From: Streptomyces sp. WMMB303
GTDB lineage: Bacteria; Actinomycetota; Actinomycetes; Streptomycetales; Streptomycetaceae
DNA length: 64,000 nt
Assembly (NCBI RefSeq): GCF_029351045.1
Contig: NZ_JARKIN010000001.1
Location: forward strand, 2,318,001 to 2,382,000
Reading direction: 5' to 3'
The translations under genes and the position numbers were made by a program. This document shows, in pieces, positions 35,065 to 43,625 of this stretch (the stretch's first letter is position 1; the number at the start of each line of letters is the position of its first letter). The notes below the pieces were generated by a model, which saw nothing but the letters and a program-made list of their open reading frames with translations, made no database searches and was not told where the DNA came from.

Positions 35065-36891
35065 ATGTGCGGAATTGTCGGGTATATCGGTAAGCGTGAC
35101 ACCGCCCCGCTCCTGCTGGAGGGCCTCCAGCGACTGGAGTACCGCGGCTACGACTCGGCGGGCATCGCCATCCAGACCGGTACGGGCGGCAAGGCGGGCG
35201 GACTGAAGACCGCCAAGACCAAGGGCCGGGTCCGGGACCTGGAGGAGCGCGTCCCCAAGCGGTTCACCGGCAGCGCCGGCATCGCCCACACCCGCTGGGC
35301 CACCCACGGCGTGCCCAACGACGTCAACGCCCACCCGCATCTGGACCCGGCCGAGAAGGTCGCCGTCGTCCACAACGGCATCATCGACAACGCCGCCGAA
35401 CTGCGCGCCAAGCTCACGGCGGAGGGCGTCACCTTCGTCTCCGACACCGACACCGAAGTGCTGGCCCACCTCATCGCCGCGGCGCAGGCCGAGCGCCTGG
35501 AGGCTCGCGTCCAGGAGGCGCTGCGCCACGTCGAGGGCACCTACGGCATCGCCGTGCTGCACGCCGACTTCCCGGACCGCATCGTGGTGGCGCGCAACGG
35601 CTCGCCCGTGGTGCTGGGCATCGGCGAGAACGAGATGTTCGTCGCCTCGGACGTCGCCGCGCTGGTCTCCCACACCCGCCAGGTGGTCACGCTGGACGAC
35701 GGTGAGATGGCCACCATCAAGGCCGGTGACTACCGCACCTACACCACCGAGGGCTCCCGCACCTCCTCCTCCCCGGAGACGGTGGAGTACGCCGCCGAGT
35801 CCTACGACCTGAGCGGCCACGACACCTACATGCACAAGGAGATCGCCGAGCAGGCGGACGCGGTGGACCGGGTGCTGGCCGGGCGTATCGACGACCGGTT
35901 CGCCACCGTGCACCTCGGCGGCCTCAATCTCGACCCGCGCGAGGCCCGCGCCGTGCGCCGGGTGAAGATCCTCGGCTGCGGGACCTCGTACCACGCCGGC
36001 CTCATCGGCGCCCAGATGATCGAGGAGCTGGCCCGCATCCCCGCGGACGCGGAGCCCGCCAGCGAATTCCGCTACCGCAACGCGGTGGTGGACCCCGACA
36101 CCCTCTACATCGCCGTCTCGCAGTCCGGGGAGACCTACGACGCGCTCGCCGCCGTCCAGGAGCTCAAGCGCAAGGGCGCCCGGGTGCTCGGGGTCATCAA
36201 CGTCGTCGGCTCGGCCATCGCCCGGGAGGCCGACGGCGGGGTCTACGTGCACGCCGGGCCCGAGGTCTGCGTCGTGTCCACCAAGTGCTTCACCAACACG
36301 GTGGTCGCCTTCGGGCTCCTCGCGCTGCACCTGGGCCGCATCCGCGACCTGTCGGTGAAGGACGGCAAGCGCATCATTGAGGGGCTGCGCCGGCTGCCGG
36401 ACCAGATCGCCGAGATCCTCAAGCAGGAGCCGGAGATCGAGAAGCTGGCGAAGCTCTACGCGGACGCCCGCTCCATGCTCTTCATCGGACGGGTGCGCGG
36501 CTACCCCGTGGCCCTGGAGGCGTCCCTGAAGCTCAAGGAGGTCTCCTACATCCACGCCGAGGCGTATCCGGCCTCCGAGCTCAAGCACGGGCCTCTGGCG
36601 CTGATCGAGCCGGCGATGCCGACGGTCGCGATCGTGCCCGAGGACGACCTGCTGGAGAAGAACCGGGCGGCGCTGGAGGAGATCAAGGCGCGCAGCGGCC
36701 GCATCCTGGCCGTGGCCCACCAGGAGCAGGAGAAGGCCGACCACACCATCCTGGTGCCGAAGAACGAGGACGAGCTGGACCCGATCCTGATGGGCATCCC
36801 GCTGCAGCTGCTGGCCTATCACACGGCGCTGGCCCTGGGGCGGGACATCGACAAGCCCCGCAACCTGGCCAAGTCGGTCACCGTGGAGTAG
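35065..36891 (+). CDS. glmS: Glutamine--fructose-6-phosphate aminotransferase (isomerizing)
   Basis: Makes glucosamine 6-phosphate from fructose 6-phosphate and glutamine, committing carbon to cell-wall amino sugars, 608 aa. The N-terminal nucleophile is Cys2 (MCGIVGYIG), with the glutaminase motifs YRGYDSAGIA and HTRWATHG. Two SIS domains follow (LGCGTSYHAGLIG, SQSGETYDALAA, IGRVRGYPVALEASLKLKE), and the C-terminus DKPRNLAKSVTVE is canonical. ATG 35065 is fixed by the need for Cys2. No glmS ribozyme is seen in the 71 bases upstream, as expected for actinobacteria. Some Streptomyces have two glmS copies; whether this is the housekeeping one cannot be told here. Confidence 0.97.
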   Translation: MCGIVGYIGKRDTAPLLLEGLQRLEYRGYDSAGIAIQTGTGGKAGGLKTAKTKGRVRDLEERVPKRFTGSAGIAHTRWATHGVPNDVNAHPHLDPAEKVAVVHNGIIDNAAELRAKLTAEGVTFVSDTDTEVLAHLIAAAQAERLEARVQEALRHVEGTYGIAVLHADFPDRIVVARNGSPVVLGIGENEMFVASDVAALVSHTRQVVTLDDGEMATIKAGDYRTYTTEGSRTSSSPETVEYAAESYDLSGHDTYMHKEIAEQADAVDRVLAGRIDDRFATVHLGGLNLDPREARAVRRVKILGCGTSYHAGLIGAQMIEELARIPADAEPASEFRYRNAVVDPDTLYIAVSQSGETYDALAAVQELKRKGARVLGVINVVGSAIAREADGGVYVHAGPEVCVVSTKCFTNTVVAFGLLALHLGRIRDLSVKDGKRIIEGLRRLPDQIAEILKQEPEIEKLAKLYADARSMLFIGRVRGYPVALEASLKLKEVSYIHAEAYPASELKHGPLALIEPAMPTVAIVPEDDLLEKNRAALEEIKARSGRILAVAHQEQEKADHTILVPKNEDELDPILMGIPLQLLAYHTALALGRDIDKPRNLAKSVTVE

Positions 36892-37311
36892 GGGCGGTCC
36901 GCCCCCGGGTGCGGGGCCCGGATGGGCGGGATCCCGCGCGGGCCACCAACCGCGCGGGATCCCGCCTCCCCTGTGCCGGCGTCGCCCATTACGCCGGCGG
37001 GTGGGCCACGGGACGGGACCGTCACCTCCCGCCCGGTGGCGCGCCCTCGGGTCTCGGCCACCCGTGTGCTGTCTGTATGCCCCTCACAAGCGCACAACCC
37101 ACCTCTACGGGTGGGTAGATTTATCGATGCACCCGGTGCCACGCCGACCGCGCGGCTCACCGGGGACTACCGCCGGACGCGGTCCAAGTCGGCTTCCCTG
37201 CACAGGAGTCGGCGCAGTTCGGAGTCGGCGCACGCGGGACTGAGGGACGCCGACCCGCGGCGCCGGAGCACACTGCGCGCCACCGTGTTCGGGGAAGGAC
37301 GCCGCGTCGGC
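36892..37311. other. 420-base intergenic region between glmS and the stress protein gene
   Basis: It contains the glmS terminator (36925-36966) and, at 37097-37116, a 7-bp hairpin (ACCCACC/GGTGGGT, 6-base loop) followed by an AT-rich stretch; this second hairpin may end transcription of the convergent universal stress protein gene. The rest shows no gene or repeat that I can support. Confidence 0.45.
36925..36966 (+). terminator. Terminator of glmS
   Basis: A perfect 17-bp stem (GGCGGGATCCCGCGCGG and complement) with an 8-base loop, starting 33 bases after the glmS stop. It is among the strongest hairpins in the window. Confidence 0.88.
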
Positions 37312-37833
37312 TCAGGGGACGACGATGACCGGGCGCTGGGCCCGCCGGGCGAGGCGCCCCGCGACCGAGCCGAAGATCCGCCCGACGAGTCCGTGCGTCG
37401 AGCCGACCACGATGGCGTCGGCCGCGTACTCGCTGCCGACCTCCTCCAGCTCGTGGCAGATGTCGCCGCCCCGCTCCACCAGGATCCAGGGCACCTCCGC
37501 CAGATGATCGGCGCAGGCGAGTTCCAGCCCGAGCACTTCCGTGCGGTGGTCGGGAACGTCGACGAAGACGGGCGGTTCGCACCCCGCCCACACCGTGGTG
37601 GGCAGCCGGTTGGCGACATGGACGATGATCAGACCGGAGCCCGAGCGGTAGGCCATGCCGACGGCGTACGCCAGCGCGCGCTCGCTGGAGACCGAGCCGT
37701 CGAATCCGACGACGACGCCGTGCTGGAAGGCCGGATCGCAGGAGTGGCGCGTCTCGTCCGCCGCTTCGGGGATCGCCGTGGAGTCGGCGACCTGCCTGCG
37801 GTCTGCTGGTTCAGGGATCTCGTGTCCTGCCAT
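37312..37833 (-). CDS. Universal stress protein (UspA family)
   Basis: A 173-aa single-domain UspA-fold protein. A disordered, charged N-terminus of about 40 residues (MAGHEIPEPADRRQVAD...) precedes the first strand (HGVVVGFDGSVSSERALAYAVGMAYRSGSGLIIVHV). The C-terminal half ends with AADAIVVGSTHGLVGRIFGSVAGRLARRAQRPVIVVP, the Gly-rich nucleotide-binding strand-loop of the family. ATG 37833 is chosen; a much longer frame upstream runs into the adpA upstream region and is unsupported. It stands alone, divergent from adpA, and a stress- or dormancy-related role is the general expectation. Confidence 0.87.
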   Translation of the reverse strand: MAGHEIPEPADRRQVADSTAIPEAADETRHSCDPAFQHGVVVGFDGSVSSERALAYAVGMAYRSGSGLIIVHVANRLPTTVWAGCEPPVFVDVPDHRTEVLGLELACADHLAEVPWILVERGGDICHELEEVGSEYAADAIVVGSTHGLVGRIFGSVAGRLARRAQRPVIVVP

Positions 37834-38797
37834 GAGTGTCTCGGCGAAGTGAGTCCTCTGTGCAGAGGGACGACGGACGGCTTGCGCTCTCTCGGATCTG
37901 CTCGGACGAATCTGCTGGGTGCTGCGCGGCCTGCTCACGAAGACCGGGAATCGTCTTCCCAAGTCCCTTACCCAAAGGGTACGGCCGCACTCCCCGCTTG
38001 CCCAGGCAATGCGGAGCGGGTGCCCGGAGCGGTTGACCCCGGAGCATGCCTGAGCGCGGGCCGCAGCGCAATGCCGCGTTACGCCCCTTACGCGCCTCCT
38101 TGACCGACGCGTAACAGGCCCACCGCCGGAAGTGGCGCGGAACCGTCCGGTCCGCCGCCTCGCGCACCTCCCGTGTCGCATCGATCACGTTCTGTGGGAG
38201 CGCCCCCTCCGCGCCGCATCGCCGGGGAACCCGGCGCGGGGTGGCACGGCGGGAGCATTCTGTCCCGATCATTGCGTTGGCGCGAGACCGTCTCTCACGG
38301 CGCGCACCGGCACACACCGGCGCGCACAGAGCCACAAAAGGTCACGCACCGTCGCATGTTGCACACGCTGAGCGCACCTCATGCGCCCCACATACCTCAT
38401 ACACATCAGGAATCACGAGATCGCACCACGAGGGTGACCGAATCGCACGTCTGCTTCCCCTCGAATTTCAGCCAACTTGGCACAGCGTCAGAACCGGTGC
38501 CGCCTCTCCCGTCCGACCCCCTGCCACCAGGGAGGAAAGGAGCGTCGAGCGGGTGTGCACCCTACGTTGATGGGGCAGAGAGGGCATGCGTACTTCCCAG
38601 CAGCGCAGTTGAGTGAAACGCTTCGTGATCGAATGCTTCACGCCAAGTTGCCTTATCGACATAGCGCCGGATGCCGAACTTGCACCGCCCACCTCATCCG
38701 ACGCAGTAGATTCGATCTTGGCTTTCACTGCGGGGGAGAGCGGGGGAGATGTGTATGGACCGAGAGGAACACAACGATTGAGGGGGGCTTAGTTCCA
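37834..38797. promoter_or_regulatory. Long upstream region of adpA (964 bases)
   Basis: A non-coding stretch between the divergent stress-protein gene and adpA, notably poorer in GC from about 38280 onward. It presumably carries the adpA promoter(s) and binding sites for its regulators. A candidate promoter is TTGATG (about 38560) with TACTTC 18 bases downstream; a partial dyad around 38613-38641 (GTGAAACGCTTCG..CGAATGCTTCAC) may be regulatory. Exact matches to the AdpA consensus TGGCSNGWWY or to the A-factor-receptor palindrome were looked for by eye and not found. The frame upstream of the adpA ATG happens to be open for about 320 bases, but has no coding features. Confidence 0.5.
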
Positions 38798-40213
38798 ATG
38801 AGCCAGGACTCCACGAACGGCCCAGTCGAGACCCGCAAGCTGGCCGCGCGCCGCCGGCGCGAGATCGTGGCGGTGTTGCTCTTCAGCGGTGGTCCCATCT
38901 TCGAGAGTTCCATCCCGCTCTCCGTCTTCGGAATCGACCGCCAAGACGCCGGAGTACCGCGCTACAGGCTGCTCGTCTGCGCGGGCGAGGACGGACCACT
39001 GCGCACCACCGGCGGGCTCCAGTTGAGCGCGCCGTTCGGACTGGAGGCGATCTCCCGCGCGGGCACCGTGGTCGTGCCCGCCTGGCGCTCCATCACCCAG
39101 CCGCCGCCACCGGGGGCGCTGGAGGCACTGCGCAGGGCACACGAGGAGGGGGCCCGCGTCATAGGCCTGTGCACCGGCGCCTTCGTCCTCGCCGCGGCCG
39201 GACTGCTGGACGGGCGCCCGGCCACCACCCACTGGATGTACGCGCCCACGCTGGCCAAGCGCTATCCGGCCGTCCACGTCGATCCACGTGAACTGTTCGT
39301 GGACGACGGGGACATCCTCACCTCCGCCGGTACGGCCGCGGGCATAGACCTGTGCCTGCACGTCGTGCGGAGCGACCACGGAGCCGAGGCGGCCGGTGCG
39401 CTGGCCCGCCGGCTGGTCGTCCCGCCGCGCCGCGGCAACGGCCAGGAGACCGGCGGCCACCCCCGCCACCTGGACCGCTCCTTACCAGAGGAGATCGGCG
39501 CCGACCCGCTCGCCGAGGTCGTCGCCTGGGCGCTGGAGCACCTCCACGAGCAGTTCGACGTGGAGACCCTTGCCGCGCGCGCGTACATGAGCCGCCGCAC
39601 CTTCGACCGGCGCTTCCGGTCTCTCACTGGGAGCGCTCCACTGCAGTGGTTGATCACCCAGCGCGTGCTCCAGGCGCAGCGCCTGCTGGAGACGTCGGAC
39701 TACTCCGTGGACGAGGTGGCGGGCCGCTGCGGCTTCCGCTCGCCCGTCGCGCTGCGCGGCCACTTCCGCCGCCAGCTCGGCGCCTCGCCCGCCGCCTACC
39801 GGGCCGCGTACCGCGCGCGCCGGCCGGACGGGGAGCAGGCCCACGAGGGCACGGGGGTGCCACCGGGAGCGGCGGGGAGCGCCGGGAACGGCGTTCCGGG
39901 CCCGGGGCAGGGCGGCGAGAGTCCGCTGCGCCTGCCCTACCAGTCCCATCAGTCCCACCATTCCCCGCCGGGGCAGGGATACGGCCAGCCCGGCCACGCC
40001 GGACCGGCCGGGCACTCCGGACATCCGGGGCATCCGGGCGGCCACGAGCCGGGAGCGGGGGGCGGGCCGTCGGCGTACGGCACCAGACAGGAGACCCGAC
40101 AGGAAGCGAGGGAGTACCGAAGCACTCCGCACAACCGCATAGAACAGGGCAAACCGGAATCGGACGCGTTCGCCCCGCGGGTTCCCGGCCAGCGCGGCCG
40201 GGGGACGAGCTGA
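38798..40213 (+). CDS. adpA: AdpA, central regulator of development and secondary metabolism
   Basis: A 471-aa GlxA/AraC-type transcription factor. The N-terminal DJ-1/PfpI-like dimerisation domain (about residues 22-205: REIVAVLLFSGGPIFESSIPLSVFGIDRQDAG, GLCTGAFVLAAAGLLDGRPATTHWMYAP) is followed by a double helix-turn-helix AraC domain (about 235-340: ETLAARAYMSRRTFDRRFRSLTG, VDEVAGRCGFRSPVALRGHFRRQLG). It matches Streptomyces AdpA almost residue for residue in these parts. Codon 229 (39482-39484) is TTA, the rare leucine codon read by the bldA tRNA, at the conserved adpA place. The C-terminal ~125 residues are Gly/His/Pro-rich and make the protein longer than the ~400 aa usual for AdpA. A GAGGGGGG tract 10 bases upstream supports the ATG. 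orn follows, as in other Streptomyces. Confidence 0.97.
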   Translation: MSQDSTNGPVETRKLAARRRREIVAVLLFSGGPIFESSIPLSVFGIDRQDAGVPRYRLLVCAGEDGPLRTTGGLQLSAPFGLEAISRAGTVVVPAWRSITQPPPPGALEALRRAHEEGARVIGLCTGAFVLAAAGLLDGRPATTHWMYAPTLAKRYPAVHVDPRELFVDDGDILTSAGTAAGIDLCLHVVRSDHGAEAAGALARRLVVPPRRGNGQETGGHPRHLDRSLPEEIGADPLAEVVAWALEHLHEQFDVETLAARAYMSRRTFDRRFRSLTGSAPLQWLITQRVLQAQRLLETSDYSVDEVAGRCGFRSPVALRGHFRRQLGASPAAYRAAYRARRPDGEQAHEGTGVPPGAAGSAGNGVPGPGQGGESPLRLPYQSHQSHHSPPGQGYGQPGHAGPAGHSGHPGHPGGHEPGAGGGPSAYGTRQETRQEAREYRSTPHNRIEQGKPESDAFAPRVPGQRGRGTS

Positions 40214-40241
40214 GCGGGCCGGGTCACGTACTGTGAAGAGC

Positions 40242-40847
40242 ATGAACGATCGCATGGTGTGGATCGACTGCGAGATGACCGGCCTCTCGCTGTCCGATGA
40301 CGCGCTCATCGAGGTGGCCGCGCTGGTGACCGACTCGGAGCTGAACGTACTCGGCGACGGCGTGGACATCGTGATCCGCCCGCCCGCGCACGCAGTGGAG
40401 GCGATGCCGGAGGTGGTGCGCGAGATGCACACCGCCTCCGGCCTGCTCGAGGAGCTGGACGGCGGCACGACGCTGGCCGACGCCGAGGCCCGGGTCCTGG
40501 CCTACGTACGCGAGTGGGTGCCGGACGCCCGCCGGGCGCCGCTGTGCGGCAACTCCGTCAGCACCGACCGCGGCTTCCTCGCCCGCGACATGGCCGCGCT
40601 CGACAGCCACCTGCACTACCGCATCGTGGATGTCTCCTCGGTCAAGGAGCTGGCCCGCCGCTGGTATCCGCGCGCCTACTACAACAGCCCGGAGAAGAAC
40701 GGCAACCACCGGGCGCTGGCCGACATCCGCGAGTCCATCGCGGAGCTGCGCTACTACCGGGAGGCCGTCTTCGTGCCCCAGCCGGGACCCGACTCGGAGA
40801 CGGCGAAGAAGATCGCGGCCCGGCACGTGCTGCCCCCGGCGGACTGA
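40242..40847 (+). CDS. orn: Oligoribonuclease
   Basis: A 3'-5' exoribonuclease degrading 2- to 5-mer RNAs and the c-di-GMP breakdown product pGpG, 201 aa. It has the DEDDh set: WIDCEMTGL (Asp9, Glu11), the middle Asp in VSTDRGFLARDM, and NHRALADI (His and Asp). ATG 40242 is preferred to a GTG three codons upstream: TACTGT (40229-40234) ends 7 bases before it, so the gene may have its own leaderless promoter inside the 28-base gap after adpA. The adpA-orn order is a Streptomyces hallmark, and orn mutants are affected in growth and development in that genus. Confidence 0.95.
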   Translation: MNDRMVWIDCEMTGLSLSDDALIEVAALVTDSELNVLGDGVDIVIRPPAHAVEAMPEVVREMHTASGLLEELDGGTTLADAEARVLAYVREWVPDARRAPLCGNSVSTDRGFLARDMAALDSHLHYRIVDVSSVKELARRWYPRAYYNSPEKNGNHRALADIRESIAELRYYREAVFVPQPGPDSETAKKIAARHVLPPAD

Positions 40848-40859
40848 CCGGAGGGGTCT

Positions 40860-40890
40860 CCGGGCCCGGCAGCACCCCTGCCGGGCCCGG
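40860..40890 (+). terminator. Terminator of orn
   Basis: A perfect 13-bp stem (CCGGGCCCGGCAG and complement) with a 5-base loop, beginning 12 bases after the orn stop. Confidence 0.85.
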
Positions 40891-40979
40891 TACCGGAAAC
40901 GTGTGCGCGAGCACGGCGCCGGACCCTGTACACTCGTAGCGGCCGGTCAGGGAAGATCTTCTCTCCCGCACCGGACGTG

Positions 40980-41052
40980 GTGGTCGTAGCTCAGTTGGTA
41001 GAGCACCTGGTTGTGGTCCAGGATGTCGCGGGTTCAAGTCCCGTCGATCACC
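40980..41052 (+). tRNA. tRNA-His (anticodon GTG)
   Basis: A 73-nt cloverleaf: acceptor GTGGTCG pairs with CGATCAC, D-arm GCTCAGTTGGTAGAGC, anticodon arm CTGGTTGTGGTCCAG with GTG, T-arm GCGGGTTCAAGTCCCGT. A G at 40979 can serve as the extra G-1 of histidine tRNA opposite the discriminator C. CCA is not encoded. A TACACT hexamer about 50 bases upstream (about 40928) may be its -10 element. Confidence 0.96.
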
Positions 41053-41061
41053 CTTCTCTCG

Positions 41062-41101
41062 GAGGCCCTGTGGCCGGCGGAAACGCGGGTCACAGGGCCT
41101 C
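41062..41101 (+). terminator. Terminator after tRNA-His
   Basis: A 14-bp stem (GAGGCCCTGTGnCC and complement, one mismatch), 12-base loop, then CTTACTTG; 10 bases after the tRNA. Confidence 0.8.
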
Positions 41102-41142
41102 TTACTTGTGTGCACGGCTCAGCGCGGCGGGGGTTGCTTCTC

Positions 41143-42540
41143 TTGGTCTTGGTCATGGTCTTCGGCATCGCACTGCTGGTCGCCGTACTGCTGTCCGGAC
41201 TGGCCGCCCGCTCGGTGCTCTCCACCTCGCTGCTGTTCCTGGTGGGCGGCGCGCTGGTCGGGGACGGGGCGCTCGGGCTCATCCACGTCGCGCCGGAGAG
41301 CGACATCGTCCGCGTCACGGCCGATCTGGCGCTCTTCGCCGTGCTGTTCACCGACGGCATGCACGTCCGCTTCGCCGATCTGCGCGAGCGCTGGAAGAGC
41401 CCGGCCCGGGCGCTCGGGCTGGGCATGCCACTGGCATTTTTCGGCATCGCGCTGCTCACCCACTGGCTGGTCGGCTTCGACTGGACCACCTCCTTCCTCG
41501 TCGGCGCGGTGCTCTCCCCCACCGACCCGGTCTTCGCCTCCGCCATCGTCGGGCACCGCCGGGTGCCGTCCCGGCTCCGGCAGCTCCTCAACGTGGAAAG
41601 CGGCATCAACGACGGGCTGGCGCTGCCGTTCGTACTGATCTTCCTGGCCGCCGCCGCACCCAGCGGGCACGGCGAGCACGCCTCGGCCGGCAGCATCGCC
41701 CTGGAGCTGGTGCTCGGGCTGGCCTTCGGTATCGCGGCCCCGCTGCTCGTCAACGGGCTGCTGCGGTTCCGGCTGCTGGGTGCCGAACCGAAGCTGCAGC
41801 CGCTGGGGCCGCTGGCCATCGGCGTGATCCTGTACGCCGTGTGCGCACTGACCCACGCCAACTCCTACCTGGCCGCCTTCAGCGCGGGCTCGGTGCTCGC
41901 GGCGGTCTCCCCCGAGGCCAAGCAGGCGTTCGAACCGCTGGGTGACTCGCTGGCCGAACTGGCCAAGTTCGCCGCGCTGCTGATCTTCGGAGCGCTGCTG
42001 ACCGGGGAGCTGTTCGGGGACCTGTCGTTCGGTGGGTACGTGGTCGCCGTGCTGGCGATCGTCCTGATCCGTCCGGCCTCGCTGCTGCTGTCGCTGCTCG
42101 GTACGTCCTTCGACAGGCGGGAGAAGCTGACCGCGGCCTGGTTCGGTCCCAAGGGCTTCGCCTCGGTGGTCTACGGACTGCTGGTGCTCCAGGCCGGTAT
42201 CCCGCACGGCGAGGAGGCGTTCAACCTGATCGCGGTCACCATCGCCTTCTCGATCATCGCCCACAGCAGCTCGGACGTGCCCATCGCCCGGCTGTTCGAC
42301 GTCGAGGAGCTCGTGGGCATCCCGGACGACAATCGCGGCCCCCGGTGGCCCTTCGGCACCGGGGCGCGGAAGACCGGGAGGCCGGCGGACGCCGACCGCG
42401 GACCGGACGACGCGGAATCCGTTGGCGGGGAGCCGCACCGCGCGGAGTCCGCACAGCGGGACGCGGAACCCGGCGGGGACGGCGCGGACTCCGGTCCGGA
42501 CGGCGGCCGGGGCGCGAAGCGGACCGGCGCGCAGCGGTAG
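41143..42540 (+). CDS. Sodium/proton antiporter, CPA1 family
   Basis: A multi-spanning membrane protein, about 465 aa, with about 12 hydrophobic segments. Ion-binding motifs of CPA1 exchangers are visible: LSPTDPVFASAIVG near residue 125 (the TDP motif) and LNVESGINDGLALPFV near residue 150 (the ND pair). A soluble, highly charged C-terminal tail of about 75 residues (Asp/Gly/Arg-rich) may be regulatory. The start is uncertain: TTG 41143 has a GGGGG tract about 10 bases upstream, ATG 41155 has none, and a GTG at 41110 is also in frame. It should exchange Na+ or K+ for H+ in pH and salt homeostasis. No partner genes adjoin. Confidence 0.87.
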   Translation: MVLVMVFGIALLVAVLLSGLAARSVLSTSLLFLVGGALVGDGALGLIHVAPESDIVRVTADLALFAVLFTDGMHVRFADLRERWKSPARALGLGMPLAFFGIALLTHWLVGFDWTTSFLVGAVLSPTDPVFASAIVGHRRVPSRLRQLLNVESGINDGLALPFVLIFLAAAAPSGHGEHASAGSIALELVLGLAFGIAAPLLVNGLLRFRLLGAEPKLQPLGPLAIGVILYAVCALTHANSYLAAFSAGSVLAAVSPEAKQAFEPLGDSLAELAKFAALLIFGALLTGELFGDLSFGGYVVAVLAIVLIRPASLLLSLLGTSFDRREKLTAAWFGPKGFASVVYGLLVLQAGIPHGEEAFNLIAVTIAFSIIAHSSSDVPIARLFDVEELVGIPDDNRGPRWPFGTGARKTGRPADADRGPDDAESVGGEPHRAESAQRDAEPGGDGADSGPDGGRGAKRTGAQR

Positions 42541-42614
42541 CGGGCGGCGTCGGCAGGCGAGCGGCCGGGGCGCCGGGAGTGGCGTCGGGAGTCGCAGGGG
42601 GGCCGCAGAAAACA

Positions 42615-42652
42615 CTGCGTTCCCGGCCTCCCTGCGGGAGACGGGAACGCAG
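42615..42652. terminator. Bidirectional terminator hairpin
   Basis: Arms CTGCGTTCCCG and complement (11 bp) with an inner CTCCC/GGGAG stem, between the convergent antiporter gene and the small secreted protein gene. Confidence 0.8.
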
Positions 42653-42700
42653 CGCTGACGGGCAGGCAGAGCTGGTCTCTGCCAGGGGAAGGTACTCGGG

Positions 42701-42922
42701 TCAGTCGTTCTGCATCGGGCCGAAGACGAAGATGACCGAGTCGCTGATGATCCTGTCGTCGTCGGAGATGGAGACCTTCTTGATCTCCTTGCTGACCGAC
42801 TCGTGCACCCAGTTGTACTGGTGCCCCTTCGGCCAGGCGGCGGCCGAACCGGCGCCGGCACCGGCCAGGCCCAGGACGGCGAAGCCGACGGCGACGGAAC
42901 GCGCGAGCGTGCGCATACGCAT
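42701..42922 (-). CDS. Small secreted hypothetical protein
   Basis: A 73-aa protein with a clear signal peptide (MRMRTLARSVAVGFAVLGLAGAGAGSAAA, cleavage near residue 29) and a short mature part of about 44 residues: WPKGHQYNWVHESVSKEIKKVSISDDDRIISDSVIFVFGPMQND. There is no cysteine. The mature peptide alternates charged and beta-prone stretches and is not a chaplin or a known antimicrobial family that I recognise. The upstream 136-base gap to the divergent gene at 43059 is AT-rich and probably holds both promoters. GAGG lies upstream of the ATG. Confidence 0.72.
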   Translation of the reverse strand: MRMRTLARSVAVGFAVLGLAGAGAGSAAAWPKGHQYNWVHESVSKEIKKVSISDDDRIISDSVIFVFGPMQND

Positions 42923-43058
42923 GTGAACCTCCGAGGGTTGGTTGGACGAGGCACCACAATGGCGGCCGAAGTGTCACTTTTTGGTACAACACGACAACGC
43001 GGGGACGGAATGAACCCGGACGGCGCACCCCTGTTTCATTCGAACTAATATTCGTATC

Positions 43059-43541
43059 GTGAGTGAGTGGAGTGACCGAGCGGGCCCGTGGGCGCGGGCC
43101 CGGATGCCGGACGGACAGGAGCTGGACGTCGTCGTCACCGGCCGCTCCCGCACGCCCGACGGCCACTGGTGGTACGAGTGCGAGGCGATCCTGCCGAGCC
43201 GCCACCAGCACCCCGACGGGCACACCGAGCCCAAGAGCGCACCGACCGCGATCAGCGTCGCGGCCGAGGACATCACCCCGATCCCCGGCGAGAGCTACGC
43301 CGCGGTGCCGACGGCCGGTGCCGTCGCGGGCCGCCAGTGGCTGGCCGTCCGGATGCGCGGAACCGGCGACGCGGAGCCCTGGTGGTGCGTGCACCGCCGG
43401 GACTGCTGGCAGGCCCGCGACGGCTGGCTCACCCGGCGCGTCACCGCCCGGGAGGCGGTGAAGCTGCTGGCCCGCACCGCCGAGGCACGGGTGTGCGACA
43501 TCTGCCGCCCGGACCGCGTACTGGACCGGCTGGGCCGCTGA
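43059..43541 (+). CDS. Streptomyces hypothetical protein with C-terminal CxxC
   Basis: A 160-aa soluble protein. The N-terminal MPDGQELDVVVTGRSRTPDGHWWYECEAILPSR is a small beta domain seen in many Streptomyces hypotheticals (similar to DUF6233-type proteins as I remember them, not certain). The C-terminal part has WWCVHRRDCW and VCDICRPDRVL, so four cysteines could bind a metal. GTG start; no strong ribosome-binding site (an AATATTCGTATCGTGAG context), so a leaderless or weakly translated message is possible. It is convergent with the M23 gene. Confidence 0.62.
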   Translation: MSEWSDRAGPWARARMPDGQELDVVVTGRSRTPDGHWWYECEAILPSRHQHPDGHTEPKSAPTAISVAAEDITPIPGESYAAVPTAGAVAGRQWLAVRMRGTGDAEPWWCVHRRDCWQARDGWLTRRVTAREAVKLLARTAEARVCDICRPDRVLDRLGR

Positions 43542-43625
43542 CCGGCAGCGGGCCGGGCGCATCCGGGGCGCACGGGGACAGCTCCCGTTCGGCCCCGGCC
43601 CGGCCCGGCCCCCGCCGACCGTCCC

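Noticed and set aside
38477..38797. 107-codon N-terminal extension of AdpA
   Set aside because: Known AdpA proteins begin at MSxDS; the upstream stretch is AT-richer, non-coding in character, and the ATG at 38798 has a purine-rich tract at the right distance.
37834..38797. Possible AdpA (TGGCSNGWWY) or A-factor-receptor binding sites upstream of adpA
   Set aside because: By eye only one-mismatch versions were found (for example TGGCGCGAGA near 38278); not enough to annotate.
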